From Neomegalonema sp. (GTDB lineage: Bacteria > Pseudomonadota > Alphaproteobacteria > Rhodobacterales > Rhodobacteraceae): 34,734 bases of DNA. The notes below the pieces were generated by a model. It was not told the DNA's origin. It saw only the letters and a program-made list of their open reading frames with translations, and made no database searches. The stretch lies in NCBI GenBank assembly GCA_022760355.1, contig JALEGB010000085.1:1-34734 (forward strand), written 5' to 3'. Made by a program: the position numbers and the translations under genes. Shown in pieces: positions 1 to 9,405 of the stretch (the first letter of the stretch is position 1; each line of letters starts with the position of its first letter).

Positions 1-262
1 ACTCCCCGGCGATATGCGTCCAGTACAATCGTCAGGTCATCGACCCACGACGCTACCGCCCGCATATCCCTTCGCGTTCATCAATCTTTCAAAGAGCGTT
101 CCGTTTGCGACACTTAGGTGACCACCGCGTCGCCGGAGGCCGCCTTATGAGCGATCTCACGGAGGAGCGCAAGAGAAAAAAACGCCTAAAATCAAAAAAA
201 CTCTAAAAGCCCGGCGAAGGCCGCCGAGCCGCCAAACTGAAACCGTTTGCCCCAACCCGGAG
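1..262. other. Left-edge stretch, no confident gene
   Basis: I see no gene I can defend here. A minus-strand frame is open from an ATG at 65 off the left edge (about 21 codons, starting MRAVASWVDD). It could be the start of a truncated neighbour, but there is no well-spaced ribosome binding site. A plus-strand frame is open from 3 to 206 and ends in a lysine/arginine-rich tail; it looks fortuitous. From about 172 to 212 the plus strand is A-rich (T-rich on the minus strand), just downstream of the minus-strand gene ending at 263. Together with a short GC stem at about 212-227 this could terminate that gene. Confidence 0.3.
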
Positions 263-1372
263 CTAGGGTTTGAGCGTCGCCAATATCGCCTCGGTCGCCG
301 CAGCCGATGGCATTGGCGCAACCAAATCGATCCGCTCGGGCAACCGAGCGCCTTTGATCAACGACGGGTCGTTTGTGATGCCGGTCCGGAAGCCATGGGC
401 GCGCCACGCGATCGCCTGAACTTCCGGATCCTGCAAAGCTTCAGCAAGTTTCGCGCATCCGGGCCGCAGAGAGACCAGCGGATGCTGCGCAAAGATTGTC
501 GGCCCCGGATAGATGATCCGGATCTTGTCACGAATGAAATCCGCTGATCTTTGGTTCTCCAACAAGAACTCGATCATTTGATTTTCGTAACCAACGATAA
601 TCGGCCGAGAACCCATCCCTTGCTTCAGAAAATTCTCGAATATGTCGCCGCTAGAGGTTTCCATGAAGCCCATCGCAGCAAAATAGGCTTTTATTCGCGG
701 CGCAATTTTCGCCATCGCCTCAATCTTTGGCGTATCTCCGTCATTAAACGCAGTCGCCAGAAGCGCAGACCAAATATTTCCCGAGTTGGATCTTGTCGGA
801 TCAGTTGAGAAAATTTTGAATTTCCCATAGACCTCAACGCCAAGATCCTCCCGCCAACGGGCCCCCTTCTCAACCAGGGCGCTCATCTTCTTAACGTCGG
901 CAACAAGAAATCCGCTCTTATTTTTACGAACGACGCCTTTTTTCTCGAGCGCTTCGGCGACTTCGATCCAGGCGAAAAACACGATCGGCGAAGCGAAGAT
1001 ATTAGCGTCCGACAGCACTTTACGCCCGGCGCGGCGCGCCAGCTCCGTAGCCACGCTGTTCGATGGCCAGATACAATCAACCCGCGAAGGATCAAGCGTG
1101 GTCGCCATCTCGATCGACCCGGCCTTGATCGCTTTCAGCTTAACGCCAAAACGATCCCGCAAAATGGTTTGAATTTCAGGGTTCTTCAGGAAGCGAGCCT
1201 TCTCGCCGCCATAGTAAATCGAGATTTCAACGACCTCGCGGCGCTGAGAAACGTAAGCGATCGACAGCGCAATAACCGCCGCCAACAAACCAAGACCTAT
1301 CCAGCTTCGCTTCACGCTTAACCCCCGCATACTCATCTGCTTTACGCCGACCGCCCCCGACACATTCCGCAA
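263..1372 (-). CDS. Membrane-anchored substrate-binding protein (paralogue of the SBP half of the neighbouring VWA protein)
   Basis: A 369-residue protein with one hydrophobic N-terminal segment (about residues 24-41) and no obvious signal-peptidase site, so probably an uncleaved anchor with a periplasmic type-2 solute-binding fold. Its core aligns by eye with the first half of the gene at 2128-3816: DCIWPSNS against DAVWPAHS, TRSNSGNIW against TQSNSGASA, a GYEN/NYEA step, and IIYPGP against MVYPSD. The cassette has no dedicated ABC permease or ATPase, so transport is doubtful and sensing or scaffolding is as likely. It is the last gene of the minus-strand cassette, 54 nt after the XpaC-like gene. 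An internal GTG (VKRSW, near 1315) after a G-rich stretch is an alternative start. The ligand is unknown. Confidence 0.75.
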   Translation of the reverse strand: MRNVSGAVGVKQMSMRGLSVKRSWIGLGLLAAVIALSIAYVSQRREVVEISIYYGGEKARFLKNPEIQTILRDRFGVKLKAIKAGSIEMATTLDPSRVDCIWPSNSVATELARRAGRKVLSDANIFASPIVFFAWIEVAEALEKKGVVRKNKSGFLVADVKKMSALVEKGARWREDLGVEVYGKFKIFSTDPTRSNSGNIWSALLATAFNDGDTPKIEAMAKIAPRIKAYFAAMGFMETSSGDIFENFLKQGMGSRPIIVGYENQMIEFLLENQRSADFIRDKIRIIYPGPTIFAQHPLVSLRPGCAKLAEALQDPEVQAIAWRAHGFRTGITNDPSLIKGARLPERIDLVAPMPSAAATEAILATLKP

Positions 1373-1426
1373 TACGCCTCCAAAAACGGGACGTTTCGCG
1401 AGAGGACGCCGTCATGGCGCGCTGAT

Positions 1427-2131
1427 CTATCGCCCGATCTGCTCGCTCAAAACCTCCGTCTCCACCTCTAGACGCATGAAATCATTGTCGAGACACGCCT
1501 GCTCAATTTTCGCCAGCGCCGGCGAAAACGTGCGAATGCGCTCCGCAATTCCGTTCAATCGCTCTCGATCTGCGCCGCCAGCGCGATGCGCCAGGTCAAC
1601 GAACCCCTCGCATGTTTCGACCATCCGCACCAAATCATGTCGAATTAGTCGACGGGTATGGCGCAGATCGCGTGGATCTGTCACATGATGTTCCGCGATC
1701 CGGCGCAGGCGCGCGGACATCTCCGCCAGCACCTCTTTCACGCTGCGAGGCGCACGCTCTTCAGCCCGCGCCAGCCGCTCCGAAGCCGCCTCCAGCGCAG
1801 CGACGGCCGCGCGGAGATCCGCCTCTGAGACGTCGTCAGCCAACATCCGCTCCGTCGAAGGCGGGCGGCGCGTCGTCATCAGGAACACAGCAATATACAC
1901 AATAAGAGCCGCGGGCGCGGAGAGCGCCGGCTCAATGGCGAGGCCGAAAAACAGCGCCAGGAACGCCGCCGAAGCAACGACGCCTGAGAGCGCATGTCGA
2001 ACTGGGTCGGGCAGTGCGATAATCGCCTTAGCCTCCTGTTCGCGACGCCCGCGGGCGCCTTCTGCAGCCATCATGGCGCGCCGCGGCGCGCCATCCTCAC
2101 CCCATATGTGCGCCCATGCGCGCCGCTTCAA
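1427..2131 (-). CDS. XpaC-like (5-bromo-4-chloroindolyl phosphate hydrolysis family) membrane protein
   Basis: A 234-residue protein: basic N-terminus, two closely spaced hydrophobic segments (about 48-66 and 70-87), then a charged, mostly helical cytoplasmic region with coiled-coil-like stretches (about 95-130) and a C-terminal helical bundle. This resembles XpaC-family proteins, which are often encoded next to TelA-type toxic-anion-resistance genes. The family name comes from an indirect phenotype, and I see no hydrolase motif. The start overlaps the stop of the SBP-VWA gene by 4 nt (ATGA), so translation is probably coupled. The N-terminus is unusually rich in Ala, Arg and Glu. The family call rests on architecture and neighbours, so it is moderate. 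Confidence 0.55.
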   Translation of the reverse strand: MKRRAWAHIWGEDGAPRRAMMAAEGARGRREQEAKAIIALPDPVRHALSGVVASAAFLALFFGLAIEPALSAPAALIVYIAVFLMTTRRPPSTERMLADDVSEADLRAAVAALEAASERLARAEERAPRSVKEVLAEMSARLRRIAEHHVTDPRDLRHTRRLIRHDLVRMVETCEGFVDLAHRAGGADRERLNGIAERIRTFSPALAKIEQACLDNDFMRLEVETEVLSEQIGR

Positions 2132-3816
2132 TTGTAGCCCTTCGCCTTCCGCAAAGCCGCGCTCAGATCGCTCCGCGCCTTGAACAACCGGCCAATTGAA
2201 AGGTCGGTCAGCTCCTTCAGCTGCCCTTCATCCGCCTTTCCAAAGGCGATCGCATGAATGGGGACATCGGCGCCGAATGAGGACGACCGCAACGCGCGCA
2301 GAAACGCGTTGCGCCACTCGTCGCTGCTTCGCCCATCGGTCATAGCGACGATGGCCGGCAGCCGGTCAAACAGCTCTCCACGGCCGTTATAGTCGCTCAA
2401 CACCCTCAGAGCCTCATCCAACGCTCGATACAGATCCGTTCCGCCGCCAGCGCTCAGCGCCTCGACCTTGCGGAGCAGCCCGCGCAACGCGGCCGGATCA
2501 TTACCCTCAACCTTCCAGACGCCCGCAACCTCGCTGTTAAAGGCGATCACGACCGTCACGTCCTTGGGGCTCGGGCTGAGCAACGCCCGTTCGGCCGCCT
2601 CAGGCTCCAGCAGCAAGCGCATTGCTTTCTTCAGCGCCTGAATCGGCTCGCCATCCATCGACCCCGACACATCAAGGACCCACACCGTCAATGACGGCTT
2701 GCGAAGTTCGGTTTGGTAAAGGGTCAACGCCCGAGCGATCACCGCGCGCGCTGGCGTGGGGATCGGCGCGATAGCGCGCTTGAGATCCACGCCCCAGGCC
2801 GGATTCCACACCGTCGGATCCGCGCTCGACACGTCCAACCCGATCAAGCCGGCGCGGCGTCCCAGGCTGATCAGACGCTTCTGAACCGGCTCGGACAGCA
2901 GGTGCGCCTTCAACTTTGCGAAGGCCGCCGCTTTTGCTTCCGCCTCTTCGCCGCCGCGCGCGACAAAGCCCAGCGGGCTGTCCGCAACCGCAAGCCCGTC
3001 GGAAGGATAGACCATATAGAGCGGCTCGCCGCCGGCAGCGGTCAACGCCTGATTGGCTTCGATGATAATCGCTTCATAATTAAACATCGCGTCGAACCGG
3101 CTCGGGTTGGCGACGAACGCGTCTTTTAGCCAACCGCTGGAGCCTGATGAGCGGTCCACGGTCTTCAACAGAGCCCGCGCGCCGTCCCGAACCGCCGCTT
3201 TCTCCAGATCGGCAAGTTTCAAAATGTCGGGCCGGCCCGACATCGCATACAGAAAGCCGAAATAGGCGGATGCGCCGGAATTCGACTGCGTGGCCGATGT
3301 CATCGCCAGCCGAAACGCGCCGCCCTCGGCCGCTTTGCGAATTTCATCGATCGTCACATCCGTCCGACCGACCCATCCGAGTTTCGCAGCAATCGACTTC
3401 TTGACGCCCAACACCACCGGCGACCGGAGAATAGAACTCTGATCCTTTACGACGCCGCTGCGATCCCCATAGGCGATCCAAAGCGAATGCGCCGGCCAAA
3501 CAGCGTCGTAAGCGCCGGCGGCGCCCTTCTCCAGCTCCCGCGCGATATCGACTGAGCCGAGATACTTCACCTCGACCCCGACGCCTTCGTCGTCAGCCCA
3601 CTCTTTGATGATTGATTCGAGCGCCTTGTTTTCCGACCCCGACACGATGCGAAGCGTCACATCAGGCTTCGAACCGCCAAAAATATCGGCGAAAAACAAA
3701 GCCGCCAGCACGGCGACAAACAACGCGACAACGATAGCTGGATGAAAACCACGCGGGCCGCCCCCCGAATTCGGGCGCATCCGCTTTCTCACTTCTCCGA
3801 TCACCCTTGTCGCCAT
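2128..3816 (-). CDS. Fused substrate-binding and von Willebrand factor A domain membrane protein
   Basis: A 562-residue protein with a single anchor at about 26-45, a type-2 periplasmic binding domain at about 50-335, and a C-terminal VWA domain at about 373-555. The metal-ion-dependent adhesion site is intact: D382-x-S384-x-S386, T460 in GGGTDL, and D494 in the MTDG step. VWA domains with a complete MIDAS bind Mg2+ or Mn2+ and engage partner proteins, so this looks like a surface receptor coupling ligand binding to protein interaction rather than a transporter. The topology suggests both domains are periplasmic. It lies between the six-helix protein and the XpaC-like gene and overlaps the latter by 4 nt. 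The shine-like AGGAGG sits 13 nt before the ATG, so a nearby GTG or the ATG at 3780 is possible. Function unknown. Confidence 0.8.
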   Translation of the reverse strand: MATRVIGEVRKRMRPNSGGGPRGFHPAIVVALFVAVLAALFFADIFGGSKPDVTLRIVSGSENKALESIIKEWADDEGVGVEVKYLGSVDIARELEKGAAGAYDAVWPAHSLWIAYGDRSGVVKDQSSILRSPVVLGVKKSIAAKLGWVGRTDVTIDEIRKAAEGGAFRLAMTSATQSNSGASAYFGFLYAMSGRPDILKLADLEKAAVRDGARALLKTVDRSSGSSGWLKDAFVANPSRFDAMFNYEAIIIEANQALTAAGGEPLYMVYPSDGLAVADSPLGFVARGGEEAEAKAAAFAKLKAHLLSEPVQKRLISLGRRAGLIGLDVSSADPTVWNPAWGVDLKRAIAPIPTPARAVIARALTLYQTELRKPSLTVWVLDVSGSMDGEPIQALKKAMRLLLEPEAAERALLSPSPKDVTVVIAFNSEVAGVWKVEGNDPAALRGLLRKVEALSAGGGTDLYRALDEALRVLSDYNGRGELFDRLPAIVAMTDGRSSDEWRNAFLRALRSSSFGADVPIHAIAFGKADEGQLKELTDLSIGRLFKARSDLSAALRKAKGYN

Positions 3817-3906
3817 CCGCTCAGCCGAGCCTCCTGCGCTAGTTGTCGTCGTGCAATGTAGGCTTAGCCCAGCTTGATGACAAGATCACGACAGATTGCG
3901 ACTCCG

Positions 3907-4677
3907 TTAGGGTGAACCGCTCGATCTCGTCTCCCGCAGCCCGTTCTCCAGCGCAACACCGGCGAAAATCAGTGCGAGCGCCGCAGCGCCGAACAAGCCG
4001 ACCTCGCCGAATGCGTGCGCCGCCGTCCAATATCCGCCTGCGGCTTTAGCGCTCGGCAAAGAAAAATCGAGCCACAACGCCAGCGCGCCGAGCGGGGTTG
4101 GACCAAGTGCGAAGGCGCACGCCGCCTGAAACACGCCGCCAGGCGCAGCCGGCCGCGCCTCCAGCCCCTTGGCGGCGACGCGCACGATGCCGCGGCCAAG
4201 CGCCAGCAGCGCCAAGCTCCATAAGGACGCGAAGATAACCGCGGCTACAATCGGACCAACTGCGGCGATTTGCGCCTCCAGCACCGCCCCCAACGCGTCA
4301 AACCCCTTTTCGGCGCCCTTTGGCGGCGGCCCCGCCAGGAGGTTCAACGCCAGTACGCCGCCAACAAACCCGACCAGCGCAACCACCAGCGCCCGCAGGG
4401 CGACCGCATGCGAGCCGCCGGCGGCGCCCAGCCCAACCAAGCCGCTCTCCGCGCCCTGACTGGCGGCTGTCCGCGCCGCGGAAATCAGCACGATCGCCGC
4501 CGCATACATGCCGCACGCCCAGATGATCAGCAGGGCCATCGGCAGGCGCTGCATCTTCTCCGCGGCGCCTGCGAACAACATCGACATGATGATGAATAGA
4601 AAAATTGGCGCAATATTCCGCCGCGCCGCCATCAGGCCGACCGGCCAAATATCCAACGCATGCCGCATGGACCGCAT
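3907..4677 (-). CDS. Six-helix integral membrane protein, unknown function
   Basis: A 256-residue hydrophobic protein with about six predicted membrane segments (roughly 22-39, 47-67, 92-114, 138-159, 182-204 and 226-244). No catalytic or transporter motif is recognisable. It is rich in Ala, Gly and Leu with few charges. It is the first gene of the cassette continuing into the SBP-VWA, XpaC-like and SBP genes; 90 nt separate it from the next start. Given its position it may be the membrane platform of the two binding proteins, but that is inference. A GGGGCG stretch precedes the ATG at 4677; ATGs at 4668 and 4632 are alternatives. Confidence 0.6.
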   Translation of the reverse strand: MRSMRHALDIWPVGLMAARRNIAPIFLFIIMSMLFAGAAEKMQRLPMALLIIWACGMYAAAIVLISAARTAASQGAESGLVGLGAAGGSHAVALRALVVALVGFVGGVLALNLLAGPPPKGAEKGFDALGAVLEAQIAAVGPIVAAVIFASLWSLALLALGRGIVRVAAKGLEARPAAPGGVFQAACAFALGPTPLGALALWLDFSLPSAKAAGGYWTAAHAFGEVGLFGAAALALIFAGVALENGLRETRSSGSP

Positions 4678-4780
4678 GTTTCGCCCCGCTACCCGACAAA
4701 CTCAGGCCGCTCTTACCCCGCCCTCGCCCAGGACGCCAGCACACGACGGCGGCGGCGGCGGCGGATTTAGGAGTTCGCGC

Positions 4781-5839
4781 CTAGGCGTCGGAAACCGGCT
4801 TGCCGAGCGCCTCGGCCAGGGTAAAGCGATAATGCGCGCCGCAAAACTGACAGTCCGCAGTAATCTCGCCAGCATCCGTCGTCATCTCACGCAAGGTCGC
4901 TTCGGGATAGCGCCTCAGCACATCCGCCACCTTTTCCCGCGCGCACGTGCAGCCGAACTCCAGCTTCTGCGGCGCGAAGATCCGCGGCTGGTCCTGATTA
5001 AACAAACGGACCAGCAAGGTCTCGATTGCAACATGCGGCCCCAGCAGCTCGGTCTCCTCGGCGGTATCGAGCAGCACATTCGCATGCCCCCATTCCTCAC
5101 CGCTTTGCGACATTGACGCGACGTCGGCCGCGTTCATCATTCGCGGTTCGCGCTCCGCCGCATATTTGCCCGCCGCAGCCTCAGCCTCCGACGCGGCGAC
5201 AGACTCGCCCAGCGGCGCCAAATGCTGCAGCATCACGCCGCCCGCGCGCCAATGGTCCTGACCATCCGCGCCAGTCTCAGCGGCAATTGCAATCTTGAAG
5301 CGGGATGCGATCTGCTCCGACTGCGCAAAATACGCCTCAGCGGCGGCGCTCAGCCCCTTATTGCCCAGCGGCACCACGCCTTGATAAGGCGCGCCGCCAA
5401 ACCCCTGATCGATCACCATGCCAAACAGACCATAGCCGAGCAGCTCATGCGGCGCGTCCGTCCGCTCCGGCGTCCGCTCTCGGTCGAACTGCGCGTAAGC
5501 GCGCATCTGCGCCGGCGCCCCCTCCCGCGTTGGCGCGAAATAATCTGTGGCGATCAGCTTTACCGGGCCGCCGACCGTCTCATCCGACCGCGCTTGCAGG
5601 GAAAAACGCCCCCGCAGCTTCATCGCTTCACCGATCAGCGCGGTCAGCAACACCGCCTCGCCGATCAAACCGCAAATGCTCGGCGGATAATCATGCTTGG
5701 CGAGAATATCGTTCAGCGTGCGATCCAGTCGGCACACTCGGCCCCGCAGATCCAACCGATCCAGCTGAAACGGCAACACAACATCGCCGCCAGCCGGCGT
5801 AAAATCAGCCCCGCCCTCACTGGTCGCCTGATCAAGCAT
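4781..5839 (-). CDS. hslO: Hsp33 redox-regulated chaperone
   Basis: A 352-residue Hsp33 homologue. Hsp33 is a cytosolic holdase switched on by oxidation of a zinc-bound cysteine cluster. The C-terminal switch is present as C297-T-C299 followed by C330-Q-F-C333, the CXC plus CXXC zinc site. The N-terminal substrate-binding domain fills about residues 15-270. It is longer than the roughly 290-residue E. coli protein because of inserts, which is common in alphaproteobacteria. It is the third gene of an argD-argF-hslO run on the minus strand, 102 nt after argF. An AGGAGG-type site sits just before the ATG at 5839. Confidence 0.95.
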   Translation of the reverse strand: MLDQATSEGGADFTPAGGDVVLPFQLDRLDLRGRVCRLDRTLNDILAKHDYPPSICGLIGEAVLLTALIGEAMKLRGRFSLQARSDETVGGPVKLIATDYFAPTREGAPAQMRAYAQFDRERTPERTDAPHELLGYGLFGMVIDQGFGGAPYQGVVPLGNKGLSAAAEAYFAQSEQIASRFKIAIAAETGADGQDHWRAGGVMLQHLAPLGESVAASEAEAAAGKYAAEREPRMMNAADVASMSQSGEEWGHANVLLDTAEETELLGPHVAIETLLVRLFNQDQPRIFAPQKLEFGCTCAREKVADVLRRYPEATLREMTTDAGEITADCQFCGAHYRFTLAEALGKPVSDA

Positions 5840-5941
5840 CGTCGCCTCCTCGAAACATTTGCGCGCTCAAGCAACGGCAAACGCGCCGCTCGCTGCCGCC
5901 GCAGCGCGCGGAGCCCTTTAGATGGACTGATTTCGGCAGGT

Positions 5942-6925
5942 TTAAAGCTGGCCGAAGCACCAGAGCAGAATCGCCTTCTGAGCATGCAAGCGATTCTCGG
6001 CCTCCTCAAAGATCACCGACTGTGGGCCGTCCATCACCGCCGCAGTCGCTTCTTCGCCCCGGTGCGCAGGTAAGCAATGCATGAAAATCGCGGTGGACTT
6101 CGCCTGAGCCATCAACGCCTCATCGACTTGATACGGCCCCAACAACCGGTGCCGCGCCTGGCGCACCTCGTCCGGATCGTTCATCGACAGCCAAGTATCT
6201 GTGACCACCACGTCTGCGTCCGCAACGGCGGCGTTAACATCCGTCGTCACCGAAACACGCCCGCCGGCCCGCTGCGCTGCTTCGACAATATCCGGCTTCG
6301 GAGCCAACTCCTCCGGGGTCGCAACCACCATTTCGTAGCCGAAGGCCGCAGCCGCCTGAACAAAGGTCGCGGCGACATTGTTGCCATCGCCGGTCCATGC
6401 GATCTTCAGCCCCTCAATGCGGCCAAAGCGCTCCTCAATCGTCACCAGATCCGCCATGATCTGGCAAGGATGGGAGCGATCCGTCAGGCCATTCACCACC
6501 GGAATAGAGGCGTGATCCGCCATTTCCTGCAGCGTTTCGGGGCTAAAAGTCCGCAGCATAACCCCGTCGACATAGCCGGAAAGCACCCGCGCCGTATCCG
6601 CCGGCGTTTCGCCTCGGCCAAGCTGCAGATCGCCGCTGTTCAACACCAGCGCCGAGCCGCCGAGCTGCCGCATCCCCATCTCAAATGATACGCGCGTTCG
6701 GGTCGACGGCTTCTCAAACACCATCGCAAGCACTCGGCCCGCCAACCCCTCATCAGGATCAGGCGCGCCCTTCGGCAAGCCCGCCCGTGCGCTCTTGCGC
6801 CGACGGGCCTCAGCGACAATCGCCCGCAAATCTTTCGCCGGCACCTGATCCAACTCCAGGAAATGGCGGAACGGTGCGGAGGTTGCGCCATCTGACGCAG
6901 CGATCTTCATCCGAGTTGCGGTCAT
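5942..6925 (-). CDS. argF: Ornithine carbamoyltransferase
   Basis: A 327-residue enzyme that makes citrulline from ornithine and carbamoyl phosphate in arginine biosynthesis. The carbamoyl-phosphate loop S74-T-R-T77, the H152-P-C-Q155 motif and the ornithine-site H283-C-L-P286 are all present. Length is normal for the family plus a short N-terminal extension. It lies 34 nt downstream of argD, so the two are very likely cotranscribed, with hslO after them. A GGAGCGGAG stretch precedes the ATG at 6925; an in-frame ATG at 6910 is a weaker alternative. The biosynthetic (ArgF) rather than catabolic role is inferred from argD. Confidence 0.97.
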   Translation of the reverse strand: MTATRMKIAASDGATSAPFRHFLELDQVPAKDLRAIVAEARRRKSARAGLPKGAPDPDEGLAGRVLAMVFEKPSTRTRVSFEMGMRQLGGSALVLNSGDLQLGRGETPADTARVLSGYVDGVMLRTFSPETLQEMADHASIPVVNGLTDRSHPCQIMADLVTIEERFGRIEGLKIAWTGDGNNVAATFVQAAAAFGYEMVVATPEELAPKPDIVEAAQRAGGRVSVTTDVNAAVADADVVVTDTWLSMNDPDEVRQARHRLLGPYQVDEALMAQAKSTAIFMHCLPAHRGEEATAAVMDGPQSVIFEEAENRLHAQKAILLWCFGQL

Positions 6926-6959
6926 GCTCCGGCTCCGCTCCCTACTGTCGAAAGTTTAT

Positions 6960-8138
6960 TCATTTGGCGGCCCTTACCTGTTCACAGGCCGCAGTCAGAC
7001 GGCGGACGCCCTCTTCAATTTCCGCCTCGGTCACAATCAGCGGCGGCAATGCGCGGGCGACATTGTCCCCCGCCGGCACCAGCAAGAGTTTCGCATCCCG
7101 CGCCGCCTGTATCAGCTCAGCGCACGGCGCCGCGCATTTAAGTCCGATCATCAATCCGCCGCCGCGAACCTCCGCGATCACGTCCGGATATTCCGCCGCA
7201 AGACCTTCGAGCCGCTGCCGCAGCGCCCCGGCCGCGCGTGAAACGCCGGCGAAAAAGCCAGGCTCAAGCATCAGCTCCAACACCTTCGCGCCGACCGAAG
7301 TCGCCAACGGGTTTCCGCCATAGGTCGATCCATGGGCGCCCGCGGTCATTCCAACCGCCGCCTTTTCCGTCGCCAGGCACGCGCCCAGCGGGAAGCCGCC
7401 GCCAATACCTTTCGCGACAGCCATAATGTCCGGCTCAATACCGGCCCATTCATGCGCGAACAGCTTGCCTGTACGCCCCATGCCAGTCTGGATTTCATCC
7501 AGGATCAGCAGGATCCCCTCCCGATCACACAGATCGCGCAACCCTTTCAGACATTGCTCAGGCACCGGGCGAATGCCGCCCTCCCCTTGGATCGGCTCAA
7601 TGACGATCGCCGCAGTCTCCGGCGTCACCATTCTTTCCAACGCCTCATGATCGCCAAAAGGCGCATGGTCAAACCCGTCCGGCATAGGACCGAAACCGTC
7701 GATCAGTTTTTCCTGCCCAGCCGCAGCGATTGTCGCCAGTGTCCGACCATGGAAACACCCCTCAAACGTCAGCATCCGCCATCGTTCCGGCTGGCCCGTC
7801 GCGCTCATATATTTCCGCGCCGTCTTGAATGCGCACTCCATCGCCTCAGCGCCGGAGTTGGTGAAAAACACCCGATCCGCAAAGCTGTTCGCGCACAGAA
7901 GGTCGGCCAGTTTCTCCTGATTCTCAATCTGGTACAGGTTGGAAACATGCCATAGCTTTTCCGCCTGGCGCTTCAGGACATCCACCAACGCCGGATGCGC
8001 ATGCCCAAAAGCGCTGACGGCGACGCCCGCGCCAAAATCCAGATAGCGTTCGCCGGACTCGTCGATCAGCCAGACGCCTTCACCGCGCTGAAAGCGCAAT
8101 GGCGCCCGCGCGTAAGTCGGCATAATCGAGTCAGTCAT
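6960..8138 (-). CDS. argD: Acetylornithine aminotransferase
   Basis: A 392-residue class-III, PLP-dependent aminotransferase converting N-acetylglutamate semialdehyde to N-acetylornithine. The Schiff-base lysine is K243 in [10 protein letters not shown], the cofactor-pyridine aspartate is D214 in LILDEIQTG, and the SGAEA phosphate-binding step is at 95-99. I place the start at 8138 because GGAGGAGGGAGG lies just upstream on the minus strand; the open frame runs 42 codons further to 8264 but that part looks non-coding. It heads argD-argF-hslO. The 169-bp leader contains a CGCC-TTTT-GGCG hairpin but no recognisable regulator site. Confidence 0.96.
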   Translation of the reverse strand: MTDSIMPTYARAPLRFQRGEGVWLIDESGERYLDFGAGVAVSAFGHAHPALVDVLKRQAEKLWHVSNLYQIENQEKLADLLCANSFADRVFFTNSGAEAMECAFKTARKYMSATGQPERWRMLTFEGCFHGRTLATIAAAGQEKLIDGFGPMPDGFDHAPFGDHEALERMVTPETAAIVIEPIQGEGGIRPVPEQCLKGLRDLCDREGILLILDEIQTGMGRTGKLFAHEWAGIEPDIMAVAKGIGGGFPLGACLATEKAAVGMTAGAHGSTYGGNPLATSVGAKVLELMLEPGFFAGVSRAAGALRQRLEGLAAEYPDVIAEVRGGGLMIGLKCAAPCAELIQAARDAKLLLVPAGDNVARALPPLIVTEAEIEEGVRRLTAACEQVRAAK

Positions 8139-8307
8139 AAACGCCTCCCTCCTCCACGGCGAATCGTCAGCGTTCACACCCGCGGAAGCAAAAACATCAA
8201 CGCCCCGCCGCCAAAAGGCGACGAGGCGCTTATCTATGCAGGCATGGATGCCCGGCCAAGTCAATCAGATGGGCCGACCGGGCTCCCGAATCGACACAGC
8301 TGAGAAT

Positions 8308-9165
8308 CTAGCTTTTTAGCCTATAGCCAGTTGCAAACAACCGCCAGCAGAGAATCCACATGCCGGCAATCGCGCCGAGTGAAACCAAAGCCCCGACCCA
8401 AGGGTTGAGCGGCGAATGCTCCGGCCCGAGCACGCCATAGCGGAACCCTTCGATAAGGTAATGGAACGGATTGAAATCCGACAGCGTGCGCCACGGCGCC
8501 GGCAATGTCTCCGTCGCGTAGAACGTGCCCGATAGGAACGACAGCGGCAGGATTACAAAATTCGTCACCGCCGCCATCTGATCGAACTTGGTCGCCCAGA
8601 TCCCCGTCGCCACACCGAGCAGCGCCAGCAGCACCGCACCAGCCACCGCGTAGAAGATCGCCCATAACGGCGCCGCAAGCCCCAGCCCGATGACTGGAAA
8701 CAGGCACAAGCAGGAGAATAACGCCACCAACACGCCGCGCGACGCGCCGCCAAACACGATGCCAGCGGTTAATTCGCCGGCGGACAATGGCGGGGTCAGA
8801 GTGTCATAGATGCTGCCTTGCACCTTTGCGATCATGATCGAGGAAGAGGTGTTTGCAAAAGCATTTTGAATAACGGTCATCATGACGACCCCCGGCGCAA
8901 GAAACTGCGCAAAAGGAACCCCATAGACCGCGGCGCGATTTTGCCCAAGCGCCAGAGTAAACACAGTAAGAAACAATAACGCGGTCGCGACCGGCGCAAG
9001 CAGGGTTTGCAGATAGACTTTCAAAAACCGCGTAACTTCACGGCGAAACAGCATGCCGACCCCCAGCCAATTCACATGACCGAAACGCCGTTGCCCCCGA
9101 GCAAAATCGGATTCATATGCAGTATTTGTCGACAAAGATTTTGAATTTTGCGGATCGTTCGCCAT
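8308..9165 (-). CDS. ABC-2 type transporter permease (YadH-like)
   Basis: A polytopic permease of about 285 residues with the typical ABC-2 layout: cytoplasmic N-terminus (to about 40), six membrane segments, and the conserved patch near FLSGTFYATETLPAPWR and FNPFHYLIEGFRYGVLG. Family members export lipids, polysaccharides or drugs together with a separate ATPase. No ATPase gene is adjacent, so this is an orphan in the window. I prefer the ATG at 9165 with GGGG about 9 nt upstream; a TTG at 9180 is also possible. It is divergent from gcrA and 169 bp upstream of argD. Substrate unknown. Confidence 0.88.
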   Translation of the reverse strand: MANDPQNSKSLSTNTAYESDFARGQRRFGHVNWLGVGMLFRREVTRFLKVYLQTLLAPVATALLFLTVFTLALGQNRAAVYGVPFAQFLAPGVVMMTVIQNAFANTSSSIMIAKVQGSIYDTLTPPLSAGELTAGIVFGGASRGVLVALFSCLCLFPVIGLGLAAPLWAIFYAVAGAVLLALLGVATGIWATKFDQMAAVTNFVILPLSFLSGTFYATETLPAPWRTLSDFNPFHYLIEGFRYGVLGPEHSPLNPWVGALVSLGAIAGMWILCWRLFATGYRLKS

Positions 9166-9405
9166 CGTTATTAACCCCAATTCGTTCGCTCATCTATTTC
9201 TGATCGACAAGGCCCTTTGTTTTGGGCTATGATAGCGCCGCATCGATGTACGCCGCTTTCTCCAGTTGGTCCAACTTCCTAAACGCGCCTAAACCTGTTA
9301 CTTTTTAACCATTGAGGCCGCACGCCTTGCTGTCGCCCTGCGCGACCCTGTAAGGCTCCATGTCGGACGCGGCCTCGCCGGCGACGGTGAAGGGGAGAGG
9401 CGTCG

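Noticed and set aside
1..65. Start of a minus-strand gene running off the left edge
   Set aside because: Only about 21 codons visible, no ribosome site at proper distance and no recognisable family; reported only as a note.
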